A DNA stretch of 64,000 nucleotides from Pseudomonas sp. MYb185 (lineage in GTDB: Bacteria; Pseudomonadota; Gammaproteobacteria; Pseudomonadales; Pseudomonadaceae): the NCBI RefSeq assembly GCF_002979975.1, contig NZ_PCQD01000001.1:248001-312000 (forward strand), given 5' to 3'. The position numbers were made by a program, and so were the translations under genes. Numbering within the stretch: the first letter of the stretch is position 1; the number at the start of each line of letters is the position of its first letter. The notes beneath the pieces are model-generated. The model had not been told where the DNA came from. It was given only the letters and a program-made list of their open reading frames with translations, and did no database searches. Below, one piece after another: positions 58,001-64,000 of this stretch.

Positions 58001-59039
58001 TTGGGCTTCGACTATTGCCTGAGGTACCAGTTTGGATGCCGTCAGAGTTGTTGGCGGAGACCTTTGATTCTAAAATTGGGTTGATACAACCCGTCACACC
58101 GCTTGCTTGCCACCTTACCCATAGGGCCGGAGCATGTTCACTGGCTGAGTCAAAACTACGGATCTGCCGTGTGCCCGTTCCTGACTCTGTTCTTATTTGC
58201 AGTGCAGCCGCATTGTTGCCGCACCAGTTAGTGCTATTGACAATAGCCTGCAGCTGGGCGGTGACATCAGGGCCTTCTTCGTAGGGTACCGGGACATCTT
58301 GTGCCCAGGAGCCGGGAGTCCAGGTGGGGAAGGCGAGACCAGTTATGCTCTGGGTATGAATAGGCCGACTGGATAGCCTTCCAGCTGTGTTTGCGGCATA
58401 TGTTGATGCATTTGTCGCTATTTCCGGAAAGACTTGTAGGGTTACAGTGTCCGAACCGTTTGCCGAGGGAGTGAAGCCCAAGCGTGCTTCAAGAATGGTT
58501 GCATTCTTGGGTATTGGAAGATCCTGAAAGCGCAAGCCAATAATCTGACTGGCAGAACCTCCAATGATCAGTGACTGCTCGTTTAGGCTGTTATTGCTCC
58601 CTGTCTCGGTTTGGCTGGCATCGTCTGTCGCTGCGGTAATGCGTGTGACTCTTTCATGATCCATAATAGTTGTGTCGCCGATTATGCGATCAATGTAGTC
58701 GACCTCCGCGACTAATCGTGGGTTGGAGTTGAATATCATTACCCCAATGTTGATACCGGTTGAGTTGTTTACAATCTGGCGGAAGGAATCCTTCATGACC
58801 TCCAGGCGGCTTCCGGCTTGCGGGGAGGCATAGGAGCAATTGCTGTTTGATGGTGAACAGTTCATCGAGCTGGAGTCATCCAGCAGGAACAATACGTTAG
58901 GCCTGATCCCTTCCTCGGCCAGCGCGCCACCAAAGAATATTTCAGTGTCATCTGCGTAGCTTAACGCGGCTTGGCTCAGCATTCCGGCCAGCAGGGCTCC
59001 GGTCAGCGTCAGACGCAGAAAATGTGCGTAGTGTTTCAT
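55035..59039 (-). CDS. pilY1: Type IV pilus tip adhesin / assembly protein PilY1
   Basis: A 1334-residue exported protein with a signal peptide ([14 protein letters not shown] region). The N-terminal half has a von Willebrand A-like domain with MIDAS motif DDSSS at residues 54-58. The C-terminal half is a beta-propeller ([25 protein letters not shown]), as in PilY1/PilC proteins that prime pilus assembly and mediate adhesion. The calcium loop seen in P. aeruginosa before that last strand appears shortened here (DSTGTAD, residues 1080-1086). Start MKHYAHF follows pilX by 2 bp. Confidence 0.95.
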   Translation of the reverse strand: MKHYAHFLRLTLTGALLAGMLSQAALSYADDTEIFFGGALAEEGIRPNVLFLLDDSSSMNCSPSNSNCSYASPQAGSRLEVMKDSFRQIVNNSTGINIGVMIFNSNPRLVAEVDYIDRIIGDTTIMDHERVTRITAATDDASQTETGSNNSLNEQSLIIGGSASQIIGLRFQDLPIPKNATILEARLGFTPSANGSDTVTLQVFPEIATNASTYAANTAGRLSSRPIHTQSITGLAFPTWTPGSWAQDVPVPYEEGPDVTAQLQAIVNSTNWCGNNAAALQIRTESGTGTRQIRSFDSASEHAPALWVRWQASGVTGCINPILESKVSANNSDGIQTGTSGNSRSPNLTGPTLEFGNGRHIAARFAGISIPQGATILSAQLISTSAAASGATTTTTAAVSIENSVSPAALGTGNNNFSSRSRISDTNCDFVRASTSQVNSCTLTSQVQTLVNKSNWSSSGSSIVTLIRPSSAGPSLIAHDQNTDQAMRLRIKYQGEAPRTYRETLISEVDKLRPPGGNPFHMTPIVPTLYGAATYLRGNDSPITSACQPTHIVLLSDGVANDNNYTSSNSLSGIGGPSCATSGVDNGERCGREIAKHLAENDQASWIEGANNYVTTHTIGFALNASNFNKQTCTGGNAAARFLCDIAKQGGGGYYGADNASELTEAFDEIIRSVISTDASFVSASAPVNSFNRLDNRDELYFAVFRPQETDRWPGNLKRYKVDVDGVRILDAAGNVAVDPNTGFFSSTSRSFWSTETDGNQTSLGGAASKLPTPRNLYTYTGNNPNNTNLTKVAASTNLNTELGATNDTERQMLINYLLGWEGGVANSTQRKAMGDPLHSSPRLITYKEDDSVVVIGTNEGMIHVVNTKTGIEELAFIPKALLPNVKELMENGPSSVDNRRPYGMDNTVTVWANDVNGNGSILNANGTAETGEFVYAYATMGRGGRNLYALDLTNRGSPRLLWEIIGGTTSGFETLGQTWSTPVRTKIQIGTPSTSNPPTDVLIFAGGYDPEQDNQAEGDTTYVRREDAMGNALYIVNAKTGELIWSATGTTHSKMKYSMPSPVRVIDLQQNAAGQLVYDSTGTADQIFVGDMGGQIWRFYINNGQSTANLITPANGDGVMAELGGNGVNARRFYHAPDVALVNDAGTIKLTVNIGSGYRGHPLHTVIQDRFYSLQTAALTQTTNEGLITESSLADLTSIVADEAANTALENKSGWLIKLGTTGEKVLSAALTVNNIVYFNTYEPTAIADSCQANVGVNRAYSVKLRNAAPARNTTGVPSASDRFTEVSTSGLLPDPVVVSIGGKNVLVRFPSIEPLEDEPEPSNYWIDITESN

Positions 59040-59041
59040 AA

Positions 59042-59536
59042 TCAGCTTCCTTGTTTGCAGAGCGGAGCGGCGACTGCCTGGATTTTGCATCCCAGCAAAT
59101 GTTGGGCACGGGGGCGGTTATCGGTGGTGGTTGGATCGCAGCTGGTATCCGACTCGTCGCATGCCTTACCATGTGAACTGATACGAACCTGATAACGCAC
59201 CAGCGACGTACCGCCGCCTTCACCTGCTGCGTCCAGTGAGCTGCCGGGCTCAATCATTATGACTGTGGTAGCGGCGTATTTTGGGGCTATGCCTGCTGAA
59301 GTGTCAGCGGCATAGTCCAGTGTGCCACTCTTTCCGCTGCCGTTGATGTCTTCCTGTCCATGCCGTATACCACTTTCTGCTGCTTGGAACGCTATATTTT
59401 GAAGTTGGCTGTTACTGGCCATGCGAACTTGCAATGTGGATACGTTGGAGGCGGTGACAGCTATTACTGTGAGCAGTAATAGCATAATCAGGCTGACCAT
59501 GAGTACAGCGCCTTGCTGGCGCACAGGACTGTTCAT
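59042..59536 (-). CDS. pilX: Minor pilin PilX
   Basis: A 164-residue PilX-like protein. It has a hydrophobic N-terminal helix (QQGAVLMVSLIMLLLLTVIAVT) with the PilX-type leader that lacks Glu5 of classic pilins. The middle has the SNSQLQNIAFQAAESGI pattern of the family, and cysteines lie near the C terminus. It overlaps pilW by 4 bp and is followed by pilY1, as in P. aeruginosa. Confidence 0.93.
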   Translation of the reverse strand: MNSPVRQQGAVLMVSLIMLLLLTVIAVTASNVSTLQVRMASNSQLQNIAFQAAESGIRHGQEDINGSGKSGTLDYAADTSAGIAPKYAATTVIMIEPGSSLDAAGEGGGTSLVRYQVRISSHGKACDESDTSCDPTTTDNRPRAQHLLGCKIQAVAAPLCKQGS

Positions 59537-60171
59537 TGTGTGCGATTCCTGAATTCATAGGTGCCAATCAAGTCACGGGTTATATTCTGATTACTGACCT
59601 GTAGATTGATTTGCACCGCTTTTGCGATTGCAATATCTGTATCTGTTGGGGTCTGTGTCCATGTGGTGTTTGTATCGCTGGGGATGGCATAGCTGATATT
59701 GTTCAACTGCGCACCTGCAAGAATAGGTGTGCCATTCAGGCAAAGACTGCCATCGCAATTGGTGTAGGCTGCTGTTCTGAGATAGTACGTTTCTGGGCTG
59801 CCGGAGCAACTGCGGTTGATCGCATTCTCATCGTCAGGGAACTGGGTGCCTGCGCTGCTATCGAGTACGGCATAACGGAAGGTAATGCTGTTGGTCCCTC
59901 TGACCACCGCATGATCGGGCAGAGTGATGTCATCAGTCACTTCGGTGGCTACTCGTGATGAGATGCAGCCTTGAAATCCGGCTCGTCTGGCGTCTGCACC
60001 AATAAGCTCGAGGGCGACTCGGCCGTTTTCCTGAACACGGGCCAGTGCTGTGTTGGCCCTGTCTGAGCTGCTTGTGTTGAGGAATAGTTGGAGTACACCG
60101 AGTATCAGCAAAGTGCTTATCACCAGCGATACCATCAACTCAATAAGGGAAATACCTCTTTCCTGCTTCAT
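59533..60171 (-). CDS. pilW: Minor pilin PilW
   Basis: A 212-residue protein with leader MKQERG and ISLIELMVSLVISTLLILGV, the PilW type of N terminus. The body has two cysteines in an NCDGSLCLNG segment and others. It overlaps pilV and pilX by 4 bp each (ATGA), which points to translational coupling of the operon. Confidence 0.93.
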   Translation of the reverse strand: MKQERGISLIELMVSLVISTLLILGVLQLFLNTSSSDRANTALARVQENGRVALELIGADARRAGFQGCISSRVATEVTDDITLPDHAVVRGTNSITFRYAVLDSSAGTQFPDDENAINRSCSGSPETYYLRTAAYTNCDGSLCLNGTPILAGAQLNNISYAIPSDTNTTWTQTPTDTDIAIAKAVQINLQVSNQNITRDLIGTYEFRNRTQ

Positions 60172-60620
60172 ATATCGACCCTCAGGCTGAAAGAGGAGTT
60201 GCTGATGTCACTTGCGCCGGAGTCAGTCCAGTTGATCGTTATCTGATACTCCATGAGATCGCCGTTTGGTGTCCGAGTGATGGTTGCAGTAGCGCCGGGC
60301 ATACTCGACTGTAGTGCCGCGCGCCATTGGTGTACATCCAGCTGGGCCTGCTGTGCGGGTGTGCAGCCACCTGTACAGGTGGGGTTAGTGGCGGAGGTGG
60401 CGGTGTAGGTCGAGGTTGTGGTGGCTCCTTCATGATTGGAGCGCATACGTTCCGCGATATCGTAGGCCAGTACACTTGCCTGACTACGCATATAAGCTCC
60501 CTGGTTCGACTGCATGCTATGCACGGTCAAAGACGCCATGCCGAGCAGGCCGACGGCCAGAACGATGAGTGCAATGAGCACTTCGATCAAGGTAAAACCT
60601 GATTGAGTTTTTTCATTCAT
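60168..60620 (-). CDS. pilV: Minor pilin PilV
   Basis: A 150-residue protein with leader MNEKTQSG and FTLIEVLIALIVLAVGLLGM, followed by ASLTVHSMQSNQGAYMRSQA, the PilV pattern. It overlaps fimU and pilW by 4 bp each. PilV helps join PilY1 and the other minor pilins at the pilus tip. Confidence 0.94.
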   Translation of the reverse strand: MNEKTQSGFTLIEVLIALIVLAVGLLGMASLTVHSMQSNQGAYMRSQASVLAYDIAERMRSNHEGATTTSTYTATSATNPTCTGGCTPAQQAQLDVHQWRAALQSSMPGATATITRTPNGDLMEYQITINWTDSGASDISNSSFSLRVDI

Positions 60621-61087
60621 GGGCAGGGGTTTCCGATGCAGCTGGGGCCGATAACGTTGACTGTAATAGTGCGAGCTGAGCTGGCTCCCCGCGAGTCGCT
60701 TACTGTCAGGGTGGCAGCTGTGGTAGTGCCATTACCGTTGTAAGTGAGATTGTTGGCACTACTACTGACGGTAACGCCTGCCAGGTCCAGTGGGATACTA
60801 CGGATCAGTGTGCTGCCCTGTAGTATCAAGGCGCCGTTGCTCCAGTCGCTGCTGTTCGCGCAGGCGCTATGGGTTGTATTGGCACCGCAGACAGTAATGG
60901 CTGTGCGGTTGGTGACTGCTTCGCTACGGGCCAACTGCAATCCCGTCAGCAAAGCGTTGGTCGTGTTGGACAGGCGATTATTAAGAATCAAGGTTTGGAA
61001 GCTGGGGACCGCAATACTGGCCATGATCGCGAGTAATGCGACTACGACCATCAACTCCACCAACGTAAATCCTTTAAAACGAGTCAT
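60617..61087 (-). CDS. fimU: Minor pilin FimU (GspH/FimT family)
   Basis: A 156-residue pilin, first gene of the operon. The leader MTRFKG is followed by FTLVELMVVVALLAIMASIA. The C terminus has two cysteines (GPSCIGNPCP). The start at 61087 is supported by GGAGGG; the open frame upstream has no pilin features. Unlike the FimT at 14.4 kb, no GRxR motif is seen. FimU links the minor pilin complex to the major pilin. Confidence 0.92.
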   Translation of the reverse strand: MTRFKGFTLVELMVVVALLAIMASIAVPSFQTLILNNRLSNTTNALLTGLQLARSEAVTNRTAITVCGANTTHSACANSSDWSNGALILQGSTLIRSIPLDLAGVTVSSSANNLTYNGNGTTTAATLTVSDSRGASSARTITVNVIGPSCIGNPCP

Positions 61088-61232
61088 CCCATACCCTCCT
61101 TGCAGTGCTGGGACTATAGGCGGGTGATTCGTCAAGGTACCGTTTGGTACGACAACTGGTCGTTTTTGCGGGATGAAGGGACTTTTGCTGGATCGAAGCA
61201 TGCCAGATGGTGGGTGCCAGTCGCGAGTCCGC

Positions 61233-61260
61233 TGGCGTAGCGCGGGGGCGCTACACCCCG
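61233..61260. repeat. Palindromic repeat, family A copy between fimU and the serine hydrolase
   Basis: TGGCGTAGCGCGGGGGCGCT is followed by ACACCCCG. It lies in the 357-bp gap between divergent fimU and the serine hydrolase. The gap also holds a small ACGAC/GTCGT inverted repeat (61149-61163) and no gene I can support. The fimU promoter must lie here but no clear match is visible. Confidence 0.78.
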
Positions 61261-61444
61261 TTTCACTCCGATATGTATTGCATTCTACTTGTTTGTACCC
61301 GTCGTCAGCAGTGTCGCTGGTTACCTGGTCCACCGATCCGCATTACCCCCTATTCAGCGGAGCAATCTGGCAACCTTCTATTGGCTTAGGGGTGTCAGGT
61401 TGGATAGTCTCGAATGAAAAGAACAAGAGATATCCGGTGCTGCT

Positions 61445-62758
61445 ATGAAAAGATCAGGAATATGGGGGGTGACATTGGCTACCATTCTATTATCCGCGCA
61501 AGGTGTTGCCGCTGAGTTGCCCGACCCCGAGTCGGTGCGTACCGACCGTTTGCAACTGATGGAGGGCTTCCCGCCGCGGGCGGACAAGCAGGTGACGCTG
61601 GCGGGGTTCATGCGGCCCTATCCGAATCCGCGTTGGAGTTTTCATCATGCGCGGGAGCTGTTCCCGTCCCGGCGGGTGGGGCGTGGCAATGAGGGTGTTT
61701 ATGCCTTGCCGCGTGCCGAGGGGTTGGAGCAGAAGATCGCGGATCTGACCTTTGCGGGCCCTGATGGCCAGCCGATGAGCTTTGCCCAGTATCTGGATTC
61801 GACCTATGTCGATGGCGTGCTGATCATGCAGCACGGCAAGGTGATCTTTGAGCATTACCAGGCCGGTGTGCCGGAGGATGAGCCGCATATTCTCTGGTCG
61901 GTGACCAAGTCCTTCGTGGGGTTGCTGGCGACGCAACTGATCGAGGAGGGCAAGCTGGACCCGCAGGCGCTGGTGACTGATTACCTGCCCGAGTTGAAGG
62001 ACAGTGGCTGGAGCGGGGCGACCGTGCAGCAGGTGCTGGATATGACGGCGGATATCGATTACAGCGAGGTCTATGCTGATCGCAACTCCGATGTGGTCAA
62101 GTATTCGCTGGCCGCGGGTATGGGACCGGTGCCCCATGATTATCCGGGTGCGCGGGACCTGTATGCCTATCTGCCGACCATCGGCGCGGGTGTGGATGCG
62201 CATGGAGAGGCGTTCCGTTATCGCACCACGCATACCGAGGTGCTGGGCTGGATGCTGCGCCGCGTTACCGGGTTGTCCACGGCGGCGCTGGTCGAACAGC
62301 GTATCTGGAGCAAGCTGGGGGCTGAGCAGGATGGGTATATGCTGCTCGATTCCAAGGGCGCTGAATGGGCCGGTGCGGGCTTCAACGTTACCCTGCGCGA
62401 TCTGGCGCGCTTTGCCGAGATGGTGCGTCTGGACGGGCGCTTCAATGGTCAGCAGATCATCAGTCCCGAGGCAATCCAGCAGATTCGCCAGGGTGCTGAC
62501 CAGGAGGCGTTCAAGGCCTCCGGGCGGGATTTCCAGCCGGGCTATTCCTACCGTAACCAGTGGTGGATCAGCCATAACGATGATGGTGCCTTCGAGGCAC
62601 TGGGGGTGCATGGGCAGATGATCCACATCAACCCCGCCGTGGGCATGGTCATGGTGCGTCTGTCTTCGCATCCGATTGCCAGCAGCGCGCAGACCATGCC
62701 GTTGAGTATTCCGGCGCTGGCGGCGTTGGCGGATCTGCTGCGCGAGAATGGGGAATAA
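61445..62758 (+). CDS. Serine hydrolase, class C beta-lactamase-like
   Basis: A 437-residue exported protein with a signal peptide (GVTLATILLSAQGVAAE). The SxxK motif is SVTK near residue 151 (HILWSVTKSFVGLL). The sequence around YRTTHTEVLGWMLRR and the late HGQMIHINP fit the penicillin-binding-like hydrolases related to 6-aminohexanoate-dimer hydrolase and esterase EstB. The true substrate is not known. It is not obviously linked to its neighbours. Confidence 0.85.
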   Translation: MKRSGIWGVTLATILLSAQGVAAELPDPESVRTDRLQLMEGFPPRADKQVTLAGFMRPYPNPRWSFHHARELFPSRRVGRGNEGVYALPRAEGLEQKIADLTFAGPDGQPMSFAQYLDSTYVDGVLIMQHGKVIFEHYQAGVPEDEPHILWSVTKSFVGLLATQLIEEGKLDPQALVTDYLPELKDSGWSGATVQQVLDMTADIDYSEVYADRNSDVVKYSLAAGMGPVPHDYPGARDLYAYLPTIGAGVDAHGEAFRYRTTHTEVLGWMLRRVTGLSTAALVEQRIWSKLGAEQDGYMLLDSKGAEWAGAGFNVTLRDLARFAEMVRLDGRFNGQQIISPEAIQQIRQGADQEAFKASGRDFQPGYSYRNQWWISHNDDGAFEALGVHGQMIHINPAVGMVMVRLSSHPIASSAQTMPLSIPALAALADLLRENGE

Positions 62759-62763
62759 GAAGA

Positions 62764-62829
62764 GGAGTGTGGGTCCATCAGCGAACTGCTGATGGGCCGC
62801 TATGTCGAGGTGGAACTCGACATTCCCTG
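62764..62829. repeat. Palindromic repeat, family D-related copy 5
   Basis: GAGTGTGGGTCCATCAGCG, then TATGTCGAGGTGGAACTCGA, match parts of family D copy 1. It lies just after the serine hydrolase stop and could fold into a transcript-ending hairpin. A GC hairpin (CCCGGCG...CGCCGCCGGG) at about 62957-62979 precedes the MFS stop. Confidence 0.6.
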
Positions 62830-62984
62830 GCTGGCGTGCTGGAGGCTGCACCCGTGCGTGTCTGAGCGTCGTCGTGAGCTACGAAAACCATGGCCTGCAG
62901 GAAAAGGATCCCTCCCTGAAAGACCTGCCATCCCAACCTTGGACGACCAGCGGCACGCCCGGCGAAGCGCCGCCGGGTAATTGG

Positions 62985-64000
62985 TTATGCCGACTGCCCC
63001 AGCGGTATCTGCCGAGGCAGGCGCCACATGGCAGCCAGGCATAGCAGCAGGCCGGCCAGGGCCAGCGCGCCGCCGACCAGGCCGATGTTGGCCAGGCCCA
63101 GGCTGCTGGTGACCTGGCTACCCAACAGGGCGCCGGCGCCGATGCCGAGGTTGTACAGACCGGAGAACAGGGCCATGCCGACATCGGTGGCATCGTGGGC
63201 CAGCTTGAGTACCCGCGATTGCAGCGCCAGAGTGAAGCCGAGGATGGCGATGCCCCAGACAAAGCAAACCAGAGCCAGACCCCACATGCTGCTAGCCGAG
63301 AGCGTCAGCAGGAGCATGCACAGCGCCAATGCGAGCATCGAGCCGACCAGTACGCTGCGGGGATAGCGCGGGCTGTAGCGGCTGAATAGCAGGGCGCCGA
63401 ACAGGCCGGCACCGCCGAACAACAGCAACAGTACGGTGATCTGGTTGCCGACCAGACCGGCGATGTCGCGGGCGAAGGGTTCGATATAGCTGTAGGCGGT
63501 GAACTGCGCGGTTACGCCGATCACTACCAGGGCGAACACCACCATCAGTACCGGGCGTTTTATCAGCAGCGGCAGGCTCTTGAGCGAGCCGGTATTCTGG
63601 CTGGGCAGCAGCGGCAGCATGCGCGCCAGGCAGATCAGGATCAGCAGTGCCAGTATGGCCACGCCGAGGAAGGTGATGCGCCAACCGGCCAGCTCACCAA
63701 CCAGCCGGCCCAGCGGAATGCCCAGCACCATGGCCAGCGTCGTGCCGGTGGCCAGCAGCCCGAGGGCCTGGGCCTCGCGGCCCGGTGGCGCCACACGTAC
63801 CGCCAGCGAGGCGGTGATCGACCAGAACACCGCGTGGGCCAGGGCGATGCCGACGCGGCTGATGACCAATATCTCGTAGCTCCAGGCCAGGAACGACAGC
63901 AGGTGGCTGACGATGAACAGCACGAAGACACCCATCAGCAGCTTGCGCCGCTCGATATTGCGGGTCAGCAGCATCAGCGGCAGGGAGGTCAGGGCCACCA
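62985..64000 (-). CDS. MFS transporter, sugar-efflux type (N terminus beyond the window)
   Basis: An incomplete major facilitator protein; 337 residues from 63998 are visible and the frame is open to the window's end. The DHA1/SotB character is seen in [35 protein letters not shown] and the 10 or so hydrophobic segments. The missing part is about 50-60 residues, including the first helix. The substrate could be a sugar, arabinose-like compound or drug. Confidence 0.85.
   Translation of the reverse strand, partial: VALTSLPLMLLTRNIERRKLLMGVFVLFIVSHLLSFLAWSYEILVISRVGIALAHAVFWSITASLAVRVAPPGREAQALGLLATGTTLAMVLGIPLGRLVGELAGWRITFLGVAILALLILICLARMLPLLPSQNTGSLKSLPLLIKRPVLMVVFALVVIGVTAQFTAYSYIEPFARDIAGLVGNQITVLLLLFGGAGLFGALLFSRYSPRYPRSVLVGSMLALALCMLLLTLSASSMWGLALVCFVWGIAILGFTLALQSRVLKLAHDATDVGMALFSGLYNLGIGAGALLGSQVTSSLGLANIGLVGGALALAGLLLCLAAMWRLPRQIPLGQSA

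Noticed and set aside
61149-61163. AlgR or Vfr site upstream of fimU
   Set aside because: The CCGTTTGGT and ACGAC/GTCGT sequences match only part of known consensus sites; no confident assignment.

Overview
The window is bacterial chromosome, GC-rich over most of its length. It carries the ftsZ-lpxC end of the dcw cluster, dciA, an M23 peptidase, secA and argJ; rplU-rpmA-obgE-proB; murJ; ribF-ileS-lspA-fkpB-ispH; and a pilBCD-coaE-yacG block beside pilA. This gene content and order is typical of Pseudomonadaceae. A Pseudomonas or Halopseudomonas-like organism is the best guess. The genus is inferred from protein similarity and synteny remembered from known genomes, not from a search.

Layout. 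0-8 kb: envelope, division and secretion housekeeping (ftsZ partial, lpxC, dciA, M23 peptidase, secA, argJ). 8-14.4 kb: two large divergent lipoprotein hydrolases and a MocR-type regulator. 14.4-20 kb: a stand-alone fimT, a membrane GGDEF-EAL protein, trmA and a purine permease. 20-35.3 kb: fklB, ispB, ribosomal proteins, obgE, proB, rpsT, murJ, ribF, ileS, lspA, fkpB, ispH, a MutT-ThiE-like fusion, yacG and coaE. 35.5-40.1 kb: type IV pilus genes pilD, pilC and pilB, with divergent pilA. 40.2-43.4 kb: a visibly AT-richer island with a phosphatase-superfamily transferase, an O-antigen-ligase-like enzyme, and the decayed remains of a toxin-antitoxin pair. 43.4-54.4 kb: accessory genes, including a PstS-OmpA fusion, an unknown-plus-Nudix operon, an orphan SdhB-like protein facing a glutaredoxin-MauE fusion, and a Fur/FecI/FecR-controlled heme-type TonB receptor. 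54.6-61.1 kb: a six-gene minor pilin operon (fimU, pilV, pilW, pilX, pilY1, pilE-like). 61.4-64 kb: a serine hydrolase and an incomplete MFS transporter.

How it works together. Three separate blocks supply most of a type IVa pilus: motor, platform, peptidase and major pilin; a priming complex of minor pilins with PilY1; and FimT, which is linked to DNA uptake. The two genes after pilA probably modify the pilin, whose last residue is serine next to a cysteine pair, as in C-terminally glycosylated Pseudomonas pilins.

The other striking theme is the number of short palindromic repeats in the intergenic spaces, in at least five families. One copy has inserted in frame inside the MutT-ThiE gene and adds 29 codons. 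No rRNA, tRNA, CRISPR array, complete transposase gene or prophage was seen.
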